A stretch of 28,675 nt of DNA. Source: Suilimivivens sp045586385 (GTDB lineage Bacteria; Bacillota; Clostridia; Lachnospirales; Lachnospiraceae). A program made the translations under genes and the position numbers. The stretch is taken from the NCBI GenBank assembly GCA_045586385.1, contig JAZNAE010000016.1:1-28675 (forward strand). Direction: 5' to 3'. A model generated the notes under the pieces. It was not told the DNA's origin. It ran no database searches and was given only the letters and a program-made list of their open reading frames with translations. Below, piece after piece: positions 6,225 to 14,144 of the stretch (position 1 is the first letter of the stretch; the number at the start of each line of letters is the position of its first letter).

Positions 6225-7409
6225 ATGGCAAAGAAAGTAGTTTTAGCCGGCGCATGCCGTACTGCTATCGGCACCATGGGCGGATCTTTAAGCACAACAC
6301 CCGCTGCAGAACTTGGTGCAATCGTAATTAAGGAAGCTTTAAACAGAGCAGGTGTAGCACCTGAACAGGTTGACCAGGTTTACATGGGATGTGTAATCCA
6401 GGCTGGACAGGGGCAGAACGTTGCTCGTCAGGCATCTATCAAAGCCGGACTTCCTATTGAAGTACCTGCAGTTACCATGAACGTTGTATGCGGTTCCGGT
6501 CTTAACTGTGTAAACCAGGCTGCACAGATGATTATGGCAGGAGATGCTGACATTGTTGTAGCAGGTGGTATGGAAAATATGTCCATGGCTCCTTATGCTA
6601 TGCCTCAGGCTCGTTTTGGTTATAGAATGAACAATGGTACTTTAGTAGATACCATGGTAAATGATGCTCTTTGGGATGCATTTAATAACTACCATATGAT
6701 TATGACAGCTGATAATATCTGTCGTGAATGGGGAATCACCCGTGAAGAACTTGATGGGTTGGCAGTTAAGAGCCAGCAGAAGGCAGAAGCTGCTCAGGCA
6801 AGCGGTGCATTTGATGCAGAAATCGTACCTGTAATGGTTAAGAAGAAAAAAGAAATGGTTGAATTCAAGGTTGACGAAGGCCCTCTTTCACATACCACAA
6901 TGGAAGGTCTTGCTAAGCTTCGTGCAATTAATAAAGACGGTTTTGTTACAGCAGGTAACGCATCCGGTATCAACGACGGTGCAGCAGCAATCGTTGTAAT
7001 GAGCGAAGAAAAAGCAAAAGAATTAGGCGTTAAACCCATGGCTACTTTCGTAGCAGGCGGACTTGCAGGCTGCCGTCCCGAAGTAATGGGTATCGGTCCT
7101 GTTTACTCCACAAAGAAAGTACTGGAAAAGACAGGAATGAAGATTGAAGATTTCGATATCATCGAAGCAAACGAAGCTTTCGCTGCTCAGTCTATTGCAG
7201 TGGGAAGAGATCTTGGTATCGATGTAGATAAGCAGCTCAATCCTAACGGTGGTGCAATTGCACTCGGACACCCTGTAGGTGCTTCCGGATGCCGTATCCT
7301 TGTTACCCTGCTTCATGAAATGCAGGCAAAGGGTGCTAAGACAGGTCTTGCAACACTTTGTATCGGTGGCGGTATGGGATGTTCCACTATCGTTAAAATT
7401 GAAGACTAA
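6225..7409 (+). CDS. thl: Acetyl-CoA acetyltransferase (thiolase)
   Basis: Condenses two acetyl-CoA to acetoacetyl-CoA, the first step of butyrate formation. The product is 394 residues, the normal size for biosynthetic thiolases. The catalytic residues fall at almost textbook positions: Cys89 in V-V-C-G-S-G (acylated nucleophile), His349 in G-H-P-V-G-A-S-G, and Cys379 in L-C-I-G-G-G (general acid/base). The start at 6225 is preferred over the upstream ATG at 6177 because GGAGGAAAG lies 5-13 bases before it and because family members begin here. It is the first gene of the operon, behind the promoter at 6114-6142, and is followed by a 164-bp spacer with a hairpin. Codon use is strongly biased, as expected for a highly expressed gene. 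Confidence 0.97.
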   Translation: MAKKVVLAGACRTAIGTMGGSLSTTPAAELGAIVIKEALNRAGVAPEQVDQVYMGCVIQAGQGQNVARQASIKAGLPIEVPAVTMNVVCGSGLNCVNQAAQMIMAGDADIVVAGGMENMSMAPYAMPQARFGYRMNNGTLVDTMVNDALWDAFNNYHMIMTADNICREWGITREELDGLAVKSQQKAEAAQASGAFDAEIVPVMVKKKKEMVEFKVDEGPLSHTTMEGLAKLRAINKDGFVTAGNASGINDGAAAIVVMSEEKAKELGVKPMATFVAGGLAGCRPEVMGIGPVYSTKKVLEKTGMKIEDFDIIEANEAFAAQSIAVGRDLGIDVDKQLNPNGGAIALGHPVGASGCRILVTLLHEMQAKGAKTGLATLCIGGGMGCSTIVKIED

Positions 7410-7429
7410 TTAAGAACATGAAAAATGAA

Positions 7430-7463
7430 GATAAGCAGGCTTAAGTTTTTAGGTCTGCTTATC
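7430..7463 (+). other. Hairpin in the thl-crt spacer
   Basis: A perfect 9-bp stem, GATAAGCAG (7430-7438) with CTGCTTATC (7455-7463), spans a 16-nt loop 20 bases after the thl stop. There is no T-run after it, so it is more likely an mRNA stabiliser or processing site than a terminator. It could let thl accumulate separately from the downstream genes (inference). Confidence 0.55.
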
Positions 7464-7573
7464 GGAATGTTTAGAAATGAAAGAAACAGGATTGATAGTA
7501 CAACTTATTTGCTTTGGCAGATGAGTGTCAGGTCCTGAAAGTTTAAATATTATTAAGAAAAGGAGTTACGAAA

Positions 7574-8359
7574 ATGGAATTTATCGTATACGAACAAAAA
7601 GGTGCATACGGCATCATCACCATCAATCGTGAAAAAGCATTAAATGCTTTAAACTCTACAGTTCTTGAGGAACTTGATGCTACACTTGATGCAGTGAATC
7701 TTGACGAAGTAAGATGCCTTATCTTAACAGGTGCAGGAGCGAAATCTTTTGTTGCAGGTGCTGATATCGGTGAAATGAGCACACTTACCAAGGCGGAAGG
7801 TGAAGCTTTCGGAAAGAAAGGTAATGACGTATTCCGTAAGTTAGAAGTATTCCCTATCCCCGTAATTGCAGCAATCAACGGATTTGCTCTTGGCGGCGGA
7901 TGTGAAATCGCTATGAGCTGTGATATCAGAATCTGTTCCGATAATGCAGTATTCGGACAGCCTGAAGTAGGTCTTGGAATCACACCCGGATTTGGCGGAA
8001 CACAGAGACTTGCACGTCTTGTAGGTGCAGGTATGGCGAAGCAGATGATTTATACAGCAAGAAATATCAAGGCTGACGAAGCTTTTAGAATCGGTCTTGT
8101 AAATGCAATTTATACACAGGAAGAATTGATGCCCGCAGCAGAAAAGATGGCAGCAGGTATCGCAAAGAACGCACCTATTGCTGTCCGCAACTGCAAGAAG
8201 GCAATCAACGAAGGACTTGACGCATCAATGGACGAAGCTATCGTAATTGAAGAAAAACTTTTCGGTGACTGCTTCGAAACAGAAGACCAGAGATACGGAA
8301 TGGCATTCTTCTTAGATAAGAATAAAGAAAAAGTAAAAGAACCTTTCAAAAACATGTAA
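7574..8359 (+). CDS. crt: 3-hydroxybutyryl-CoA dehydratase (crotonase)
   Basis: Dehydrates 3-hydroxybutyryl-CoA to crotonyl-CoA. The 261-residue product is an enoyl-CoA hydratase/isomerase superfamily member. The oxyanion-hole loop F-V-A-G-A-D-I is at 59-65 and G-G-G-C-E at 107-111. The two catalytic glutamates of hydratases are present, Glu111 and Glu131 (Q-P-E-V-G-L-G), so it should be a true hydratase rather than a decarboxylase relative. AAAAGGAG lies upstream of the start. It is the second gene of the operon, between two unusually long and structured spacers. Confidence 0.96.
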   Translation: MEFIVYEQKGAYGIITINREKALNALNSTVLEELDATLDAVNLDEVRCLILTGAGAKSFVAGADIGEMSTLTKAEGEAFGKKGNDVFRKLEVFPIPVIAAINGFALGGGCEIAMSCDIRICSDNAVFGQPEVGLGITPGFGGTQRLARLVGAGMAKQMIYTARNIKADEAFRIGLVNAIYTQEELMPAAEKMAAGIAKNAPIAVRNCKKAINEGLDASMDEAIVIEEKLFGDCFETEDQRYGMAFFLDKNKEKVKEPFKNM

Positions 8360-8413
8360 AATCAGCAGAAAATCAAGCGGCTGCGAAGCAGACATTTGAT
8401 TTTGCCTGATTTT
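8359..8413 (+). other. Long structured hairpin at the crt 3' end
   Basis: Outer stem AAATCAG (8359-8365) pairs with CTGATTT (8406-8412). After a small internal loop, AAAATCAA (8369-8376) pairs with TTGATTTT (8396-8403). The tip carries CTGC-GAA-GCAG. It starts in the crt stop codon and ends in TTTT, so it resembles a leaky terminator or an mRNA-protecting structure. It is the first half of an element that continues to 8469. Confidence 0.6.
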
Positions 8414-8420
8414 ACAACGA

Positions 8421-8469
8421 AAGAATTGGTGAGTGCGAAGCACGACAGCAGCAAGGCTGCTGAATTCTT
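8421..8469 (+). other. Three-way-junction-like structured element before hbd
   Basis: A 7-bp closing stem, AAGAATT (8421-8427) with AATTCTT (8463-8469), encloses two hairpins: GTGC-GAA-GCAC (8433-8443) and CAGCAGC-AAG-GCTGCTG (8446-8462). Nothing matches a riboswitch I know. The TGC-GAA-GCA tip is shared with the preceding hairpin, suggesting one composite, possibly repetitive, element. Its function is unknown; mRNA processing or stabilisation within the operon is the simplest guess. Confidence 0.6.
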
Positions 8470-8511
8470 GAGTGAAAATGAAAAATAAAATATAAACAAG
8501 GAGGAACTACA

Positions 8512-9384
8512 ATGAAAGTAGGTATTATTGGTGCCGGCGCAATGGGCCAGGGTATCGCAAAAGCTTTTGCTCAGACAGAAGGATATGAAGTTGCACTTTG
8601 CGACGTAAAGCAGGAGTGGGCAGACGGCGGAAAAGACAAAATTGCAAAAGGCTATGCTAAGTTAGTAGAAAAAGGCAAAATGACACAGGATGTAGCTGAT
8701 GCAATCGTTGGAAGAATCACAGCAGGTCTTAAAGAAGACCTTTGTGCTGACTGCGATTTAATCGTAGAAGCTGTATTCGAAAATATGGAAGTTAAGAAAA
8801 ATACATTTGCTGAACTTGATAAGTTCGTTAAGCCTGAATGTGTATTTGCATCCAACACATCTAGCCTTTCCATCACAGAAATCGGAAACGGATTAAACCG
8901 TCCTATGATTGGTATGCATTTCTTTAATCCCGCAGACCGTATGAAATTGGTAGAAGTAATCGCAGGTGTTAATACACCTCAGGAAACTGTTGATACAATT
9001 GTTAAGATTTCCGAAGAAATCGGAAAGACACCCGTTCAGGTAAATGAAGCTGCAGGTTTCGTTGTAAACCGTATCTTAATCCCTATGATTAACGAAGCAG
9101 CATTCATCAAAATGGAAGGTGTTTCCGATATCGCAGGTATTGACGCTGCTATGAAGCTTGGTTCAAATCATTCCATGGGTCCCTTAGAATTAGGTGACTT
9201 TGTAGGTCTTGATATCTGCCTTGCAATCATGGACGTTCTTTACAATGAAACAGGTGATTCCAAGTATCGTGCATGTCCTCTTATCCGTAAGATGGTTCGT
9301 GGCGGTAACCTTGGTGTTAAGAGCGGTAAGGGCTTCTATGTATACAATGCTGACAGAACAAAAACCCCTGTTGATGCTCAGTAA
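8512..9384 (+). CDS. hbd: 3-hydroxybutyryl-CoA dehydrogenase
   Basis: Reduces acetoacetyl-CoA to 3-hydroxybutyryl-CoA with NAD(P)H. The 290-residue product starts with the Rossmann motif G-A-G-A-M-G at 7-12. The active site shows Ser117 in S-N-T-S-S-L-S, His136 in G-M-H-F-F-N-P, Glu148 in the K-L-V-E-V-I segment and Asn186 in V-V-N-R-I. Compared with clostridial Hbd as I recall it, the loop between the Ser and His is two residues shorter. The C-terminal helical domain (about 190-290) mediates dimerisation. CAAGGAGG precedes the start. It is third in the operon and 34 bp from bcd. Confidence 0.96.
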   Translation: MKVGIIGAGAMGQGIAKAFAQTEGYEVALCDVKQEWADGGKDKIAKGYAKLVEKGKMTQDVADAIVGRITAGLKEDLCADCDLIVEAVFENMEVKKNTFAELDKFVKPECVFASNTSSLSITEIGNGLNRPMIGMHFFNPADRMKLVEVIAGVNTPQETVDTIVKISEEIGKTPVQVNEAAGFVVNRILIPMINEAAFIKMEGVSDIAGIDAAMKLGSNHSMGPLELGDFVGLDICLAIMDVLYNETGDSKYRACPLIRKMVRGGNLGVKSGKGFYVYNADRTKTPVDAQ

Positions 9385-9418
9385 AATAAACTAATAGATA
9401 TTTGGAGGAAATAAAATC

Positions 9419-10588
9419 ATGGATTTCACTTTAAGTAAAAAGCATGAAATGGCGCGTACTCTGTTCAGAGAGTTCGCTGAAAAAGAAGTAAAGCCTTTAG
9501 CACAGGAAGTTGACGAGACAGAAGAATTCCCTCGTGTGACAGTTGAAAAAATGGCTAAAGCAGGTTTCATGGGTATTCCCGTTCCCAAAGAGTACGGCGG
9601 ACAGGGATGTGACATTTTAACATACGCTATGTGTGTTGAAGAACTTTCAAAGGTTTGCGGTACTACAGGTGTTATCGTTTCCGCACATACTTCCCTTTGC
9701 TGTGACCCTATTTTGACATATGGTACAGAAGAACAGAAACAGAAATATTTACCTGACCTTGCAGCAGGTAAGAAAATCGGTGCTTTCGGTTTAACAGAAC
9801 CCGGAGCAGGTACCGATGCACAGGGACAGCAGACAAAAGCTGTTTTAGATGGTGAAGAATGGGTACTTAACGGTTTTAAAATTTTCATCACAAACGGTAA
9901 AGAAGCTGATGTTTATGTAGTATTTGCTGTTACCGGTATGATTGAAAAGAAACTCGGCAGATTCATCAAAGAAATCTCTGCATTTATCGTAGAAAAAGGA
10001 ACCCCCGGATTTACTTTTGGTACAAAGGAAAAGAAGATGGGTATCCGTGGTTCATCCACATATGAATTAATCTTTACAGATTGCCGTATTCCTAAGGCTA
10101 ACTTACTTGGCAAGCAGGGGGCAGGTTTCAAGATTGCTATGCATACACTTGACGGTGGACGTATCGGTATCGCTGCTCAGGCACTTGGTATCGGTGAAGG
10201 CGCTCTTGAAAGAACTATCGAATACACCAAGGAAAGAAAACAGTTCGGTAAAGCTATTGCAGCTCAGCAGAACACACAGTTCCAGCTTGCTGATATGGCT
10301 ACAAAGGCTCAGGCTGCTCAGTTACTTGTTTACAGAGCTGCCCTTAAGAAAGATGAGTATACAAAAGATCACAAGACTGCTTACGGTGTAGAAGCTGCTA
10401 TGGCTAAGCTTTATGCTGCAGAAATGGCTATGGAAGTTACAACCAAGGCTGTTCAGTTACATGGTGGTTATGGTTATACAAGAGAATACGACGTAGAACG
10501 TATGATGCGTGACGCTAAGATTACTGAAATTTATGAAGGTACCAGCGAAGTTCAGAAGATGGTTATCTCTGCAGATTTGCTGAAATAA
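9419..10588 (+). CDS. bcd: Butyryl-CoA dehydrogenase
   Basis: An acyl-CoA dehydrogenase that reduces crotonyl-CoA to butyryl-CoA. The 389-residue product has the N-terminal helical domain, the central beta domain with F-G-L-T-E-P-G-A-G-T-D binding FAD and substrate, and the C-terminal helical domain with R-K-Q-F-G and Q-L-H-G-G-Y-G-Y FAD contacts. The catalytic base is Glu373 in I-Y-E-G-T-S. It is followed directly by etfB and etfA, the usual arrangement for the Bcd/EtfAB complex, which in clostridia couples exergonic crotonyl-CoA reduction by NADH to reduction of ferredoxin. GGAGG lies upstream of the start. Confidence 0.96.
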   Translation: MDFTLSKKHEMARTLFREFAEKEVKPLAQEVDETEEFPRVTVEKMAKAGFMGIPVPKEYGGQGCDILTYAMCVEELSKVCGTTGVIVSAHTSLCCDPILTYGTEEQKQKYLPDLAAGKKIGAFGLTEPGAGTDAQGQQTKAVLDGEEWVLNGFKIFITNGKEADVYVVFAVTGMIEKKLGRFIKEISAFIVEKGTPGFTFGTKEKKMGIRGSSTYELIFTDCRIPKANLLGKQGAGFKIAMHTLDGGRIGIAAQALGIGEGALERTIEYTKERKQFGKAIAAQQNTQFQLADMATKAQAAQLLVYRAALKKDEYTKDHKTAYGVEAAMAKLYAAEMAMEVTTKAVQLHGGYGYTREYDVERMMRDAKITEIYEGTSEVQKMVISADLLK

Positions 10589-10643
10589 TTTAGACAAGGT
10601 AATCACATATTAACGAAAACAAAGAATAAGGAGTGAAAATACA

Positions 10644-11426
10644 ATGAAAATCGTTGTTTGTATTAAACAGGTACCTGATACAAAGGGTGGCGTTAAATTC
10701 AATCCCGATGGTACACTTGACAGAGGTGCAATGCTTACAATCATGAACCCTGATGATAAAGCAGGTTTGGAAGCAGCACTCAGATTAAAAGATCAGTATG
10801 GCGCAGAAGTTACTGTAGTAACAATGGGTCTTCCTAAGGCAGAAGAAGTTCTTCGTGAAGCAATGGCTATGGGCGCTGACAAGGGTATTCTTGTAACAGA
10901 CCGTGTACTCGGTGGTGCTGATACATGGGCAACATCCCAGACTCTCGCAGGAGCAATCCGTAACTTAGAATATGATTTAATCATCACAGGCCGTCAGGCT
11001 ATCGATGGTGATACAGCACAGGTAGGTCCTCAGATTTCCGAACATCTCGGAATCCCTGTAATCTCCTATGCACAGAAGATTGAAATTGAAGGCGACAGCG
11101 TAGTTGTTGAACGTCAGTATGATGACAGATATCATGTATTAAAAGCTAAGATGCCTTGCTTAATCACAGCACTTGCTGAATTAAATGAGCCCCGTTATAT
11201 GACTCCCGGCGGTATTTTCGATGCATATGATGCAGAAATTACTACTTGGGGAAGAGCAGACCTTAAGGATGTAGAAGATTCCAATTTAGGTCTTAAGGGA
11301 TCACCTACACAGATTGCTAAGGCTTCTGACAAAGTAAGAAAGGGAGCAGGCGAAAAGGTTGTTCTTGATCCTACAGAAGCAGTAGATTATATCGTTGGTA
11401 AATTAAAAGACAAACATGTCATCTAA
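10644..11426 (+). CDS. etfB: Electron transfer flavoprotein, beta subunit
   Basis: The small ETF subunit, 260 residues as in other clostridia. It opens with the family's M-K-I-V-V-C-I-K-Q-V-P-D-T. I-I-T-G-R-Q-A-I-D-G-D-T-A-Q-V-G-P-Q follows in the middle (nucleotide or FAD contacts), and the ETF-beta signature around V-V-E-R-Q-Y to L-N-E-P-R-Y-M-T spans about residues 153-187. In bifurcating EtfAB the beta subunit binds the FAD that accepts the hydride from NADH. Its neighbours bcd and etfA give the partner set. The spacer to bcd is 55 bp and a GGAG ribosome site is present. Confidence 0.96.
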   Translation: MKIVVCIKQVPDTKGGVKFNPDGTLDRGAMLTIMNPDDKAGLEAALRLKDQYGAEVTVVTMGLPKAEEVLREAMAMGADKGILVTDRVLGGADTWATSQTLAGAIRNLEYDLIITGRQAIDGDTAQVGPQISEHLGIPVISYAQKIEIEGDSVVVERQYDDRYHVLKAKMPCLITALAELNEPRYMTPGGIFDAYDAEITTWGRADLKDVEDSNLGLKGSPTQIAKASDKVRKGAGEKVVLDPTEAVDYIVGKLKDKHVI

Positions 11427-11451
11427 TCGATAAAATAATTGGAGGTTCAAA

Positions 11452-12495
11452 ATGAATATTCAGGATTATAAGGGCGTATTTGTCTACGCTCAACAGGTAG
11501 ATAATGAACTTAGCGGAATCGCTTTGGAATTAGTTGGCAAAGGTAAAGACCTTGCTAAAGATTTAGGTACAGAAGTAACAGCAGTATTAATCGGTTCAGG
11601 TGTTGCAGCACTTGCTGATGAACTTGCTGAATATGGTGCAGATAAGGTTATCGTAGTAGATGACCCTGAACTTGCAGAATACAGAACAGAGCCTTACACA
11701 CATGCTCTTGCATCTGTTATTAACGAATTTAAGCCTGAAATCGTTCTCGTAGGTGCTACTGCAATCGGCCGTGACTTAGGCCCTAGAGTATCTGCAAGAA
11801 TCCACACAGGTTTAACAGCAGACTGTACACAGCTTGATATCGGTGATTTCCCGATTAACCCCATTCCCGGAAAAGAGCAGCTTCACAATCAGCTTCTCAT
11901 GACACGTCCTGCCTTTGGTGGTAACACAATCGCAACAATCGCTTGTCCCGATTTCCGTCCTCAGATGGCAACCGTTCGTCCCGGTGTTATGCAGAAAGCA
12001 CCCAGAGAAGTTGGCAAGAAGGCAGTTGTAGTTAATTACAATCCCGGATTTACACCTGATAACAAATATGTTGAAATCGTTAAAGTAGTGAAAGCAGTTT
12101 CAGACGTAGCTGATATTATGGACGCTAAGATTCTTGTATCCGGCGGACGTGGTGTTGGAAGTGCTGAAAACTTCAAACTTCTTGAAGATCTTGCAGAAGT
12201 ACTTGGCGGTACTGTAAGCTGTTCCCGTGCAGTTGTAGATGCAGGTTGGAAAGCAAAAGACTTACAGGTTGGACAGACAGGTAAGACAGTTCGTCCTAAT
12301 GTATATTTTGCAATCGGTATCTCCGGTGCTATCCAGCACTTGGCAGGTATGGAAGAGTCTGATATTATCATTGCAATCAACAAAGACGAAACAGCTCCTA
12401 TCTTCGATGTGGCTGACTATGGTATTGTAGGTGATTTAAACAAGATTCTTCCTGCGTTAACAGAAAGCTTAAAGGCAGAAGTTGCCGGTAAATAA
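11452..12495 (+). CDS. etfA: Electron transfer flavoprotein, alpha subunit
   Basis: The large ETF subunit, 347 residues. The N-terminal domain has the A-V-L-I-G-S-G segment. The C-terminal FAD domain begins near residue 231 with G-G-R-G-V-G-S-A-E-N-F and continues through A-V-V-D-A-G-W, Q-V-G-Q-T-G-K-T-V and G-I-S-G-A-I-Q-H, all FAD contacts of the family. It shuttles electrons between EtfB and Bcd in the cytoplasm. TTGGAGG precedes the start, 25 bp after etfB. It is the last gene of the operon and is followed by a perfect terminator. Confidence 0.96.
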   Translation: MNIQDYKGVFVYAQQVDNELSGIALELVGKGKDLAKDLGTEVTAVLIGSGVAALADELAEYGADKVIVVDDPELAEYRTEPYTHALASVINEFKPEIVLVGATAIGRDLGPRVSARIHTGLTADCTQLDIGDFPINPIPGKEQLHNQLLMTRPAFGGNTIATIACPDFRPQMATVRPGVMQKAPREVGKKAVVVNYNPGFTPDNKYVEIVKVVKAVSDVADIMDAKILVSGGRGVGSAENFKLLEDLAEVLGGTVSCSRAVVDAGWKAKDLQVGQTGKTVRPNVYFAIGISGAIQHLAGMEESDIIIAINKDETAPIFDVADYGIVGDLNKILPALTESLKAEVAGK

Positions 12496-12518
12496 TGATA
12501 AGATAATGCTTACTAAGA

Positions 12519-12553
12519 GGGTTGAATGAGAGTACTCATTCAACCCTTTTTTT
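12519..12553 (+). terminator. Rho-independent terminator of the butyrate operon
   Basis: A perfect 12-bp stem (12519-12530 with 12535-12546) closes a 4-nt loop and is followed by seven T (12547-12553), 23 bases after the etfA stop. Confidence 0.97.
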
Positions 12554-12596
12554 GAGCAAATTGTGTTAAGAATAGAGGACAAACAGGACTATTGTA

Positions 12597-12668
12597 TTGA
12601 CAAAAAGGCGAAAAAATGAGAAAATTTACACATAAATAAAACGTTTCACAGAACTGTTTGGGAACGTT
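12597..12668 (+). promoter_or_regulatory. Possible promoter and paired AACGTT operators upstream of GH43
   Basis: TTGACA (12597-12602) is a perfect -35. The best -10 at 17 bp is GAAAAT (12620-12625), preceded by a TG of the extended -10 type, so the promoter is weak or needs activation. Downstream lie two CG-centred palindromic cores, AAACGTTT (12639-12646) and AACGTT (12663-12668), 23 bp centre to centre, with ACAG-AA-CTGT between them. Such CG-centred half-sites are typical of LacI-family repressors; which regulator binds is unknown. Confidence 0.45.
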
Positions 12669-12698
12669 ATATTTTATGTTTTTAGGAGGTTATATGTA

Positions 12699-14102
12699 AT
12701 GAAATCGTTGGCTTTTAATCCTTATTTGCCGTCATGGGAGTATATTCCGGACGGAGAGCCATATGTCTTTGGGAACAGGGTTTATGTTTACGGCTCCCAC
12801 GACCTTTACAATGGGCATGTATTTTGTCTCGGAGATTATGTGTGCTGGTCAGCTCCGGTGGATGATTTGGGCAATTGGCGTTATGAAGGGGTGATTTACC
12901 CGAAAACGGCAGATCCGCTAAACAGAGATGGAAAAATGTGTTTATATGCACCGGATGTGACGGTGGGACCGGATGGCAGGTATTATTTGTATTATGTACT
13001 TGATCATGTTTCAGTAGTTTCTGTTGCGGTAAGTGATACTCCGGCAGGCAAATATGAATTTTACGGGTATGTACATTATGCAGACGGAACAAAATTGGGA
13101 GATAAGGAAGGCGACGAGCCTCAATTCGATCCCGGTGTACTTACGGAAGGTGATGTTACCTACTTGTATACAGGTTTTTGCGGACAAGGAGATAAGTCCA
13201 GAACCGGTGCTATGGTAACGGTTCTGGATAAAGATATGCTTACCATTAAAGAGGCTCCCAGATTTGTTGTGCCGGGCTGTGAATACAGTGCCGGAACAGA
13301 ATATGAAAATCATGCTTTTTTTGAAGCACCGTCTATACGTAAAAGTGGAGATACTTATTATTTCATCTATTCATCAGAGGTAATGCATGAACTTTGCTAT
13401 GCAACAAGTAAATCTCCTACGGAAGGATTTCATTATGGTGGTGTGATTGTCAGCAATTGTGATATGCATATTGATACATATAAGCCGGCAGATATGCCTG
13501 CCGCATACGGTGCCAATAATCACGGAAGTATTGTAGAGATAGCAGGGAAGTGGTACATTTTCTACCATAGACAGACAAACGGTACGTGGTATAGCAGACA
13601 GGGATGTGCAGAGGAAATTGTCTTCAAGGAAGATGGCAGTATTCCTCAGGTGGAACTGACATCCTGTGGTTTGAACGGAGGTCCCCTGCCGGGTGTGGGT
13701 GAATATCCCGCATATCTGGCATGCAACTTATTTACAGATGATCCTTCCATGTATATTGCAGGAGATAAATATCCTAAGGTAATGCAGGAGGGACGGGACG
13801 GAGATGAGAATCCCGGATATATCGGAAACATTACAGATACTACCACAGCAGGATTCAAATACTTTGATTGTAAAGGCGTGAAAAAAATCCGTATTTCTGT
13901 GCGCGGATATGCAGATGGTGTATTTGAGATTAAAAATAAATGGGACGGCGACGTGCTGGCAAGTTTGAAAGTAGAATATGCAAATGTCTGGGAAGACTAT
14001 GAAACGGATATTTGTATTCCCGACGGGAAGCAGGCAATTTATATTACATACAGAGGAAATGGAAACGCCAGCCTTAGAGCATTCTGCTTAATAAGTGAAT
14101 AA
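12699..14102 (+). CDS. GH43 family glycoside hydrolase with C-terminal CBM6-like domain
   Basis: An inverting glycosidase of the five-bladed beta-propeller GH43 family, probably an alpha-L-arabinofuranosidase or beta-xylosidase acting on xylan fragments. The blade-start pattern N-P-Y-L-P is at 7-11. The three acidic residues of the family fit Asp18 (I-P-D-G-E-P, base), Asp86 (A-P-D-V, pKa modulator) and Glu209 (F-F-E-A-P-S-I-R-K, acid). The last ~125 residues form a beta-sandwich like CBM6 (K-I-R-I-S-V-R-G-Y onward to Y-I-T-Y-R-G). There is no signal peptide, so it acts in the cytoplasm on imported oligosaccharides. AGGAGG lies upstream of the start. It is the first gene of a five-gene unit, and its exact substrate cannot be read from the sequence. 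Confidence 0.85.
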   Translation: MKSLAFNPYLPSWEYIPDGEPYVFGNRVYVYGSHDLYNGHVFCLGDYVCWSAPVDDLGNWRYEGVIYPKTADPLNRDGKMCLYAPDVTVGPDGRYYLYYVLDHVSVVSVAVSDTPAGKYEFYGYVHYADGTKLGDKEGDEPQFDPGVLTEGDVTYLYTGFCGQGDKSRTGAMVTVLDKDMLTIKEAPRFVVPGCEYSAGTEYENHAFFEAPSIRKSGDTYYFIYSSEVMHELCYATSKSPTEGFHYGGVIVSNCDMHIDTYKPADMPAAYGANNHGSIVEIAGKWYIFYHRQTNGTWYSRQGCAEEIVFKEDGSIPQVELTSCGLNGGPLPGVGEYPAYLACNLFTDDPSMYIAGDKYPKVMQEGRDGDENPGYIGNITDTTTAGFKYFDCKGVKKIRISVRGYADGVFEIKNKWDGDVLASLKVEYANVWEDYETDICIPDGKQAIYITYRGNGNASLRAFCLISE

Positions 14103-14144
14103 GTTCTTTTAAAACATATACATACGATAAAAGGAGGCTTACAT

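Noticed and set aside
8360..8488. In-frame extension of crt: 42 sense codons between its TAA and the next TAA
   Set aside because: It has no ATG and no ribosome binding site, and the sequence is better explained by the RNA-like hairpins. Crt is already full length, so stop-codon readthrough is not needed.
12036..12383. Minus-strand frame inside etfA, and similar antisense frames inside the other operon genes
   Set aside because: These are codon-bias shadows of highly expressed genes; there are no ribosome sites or known domains.
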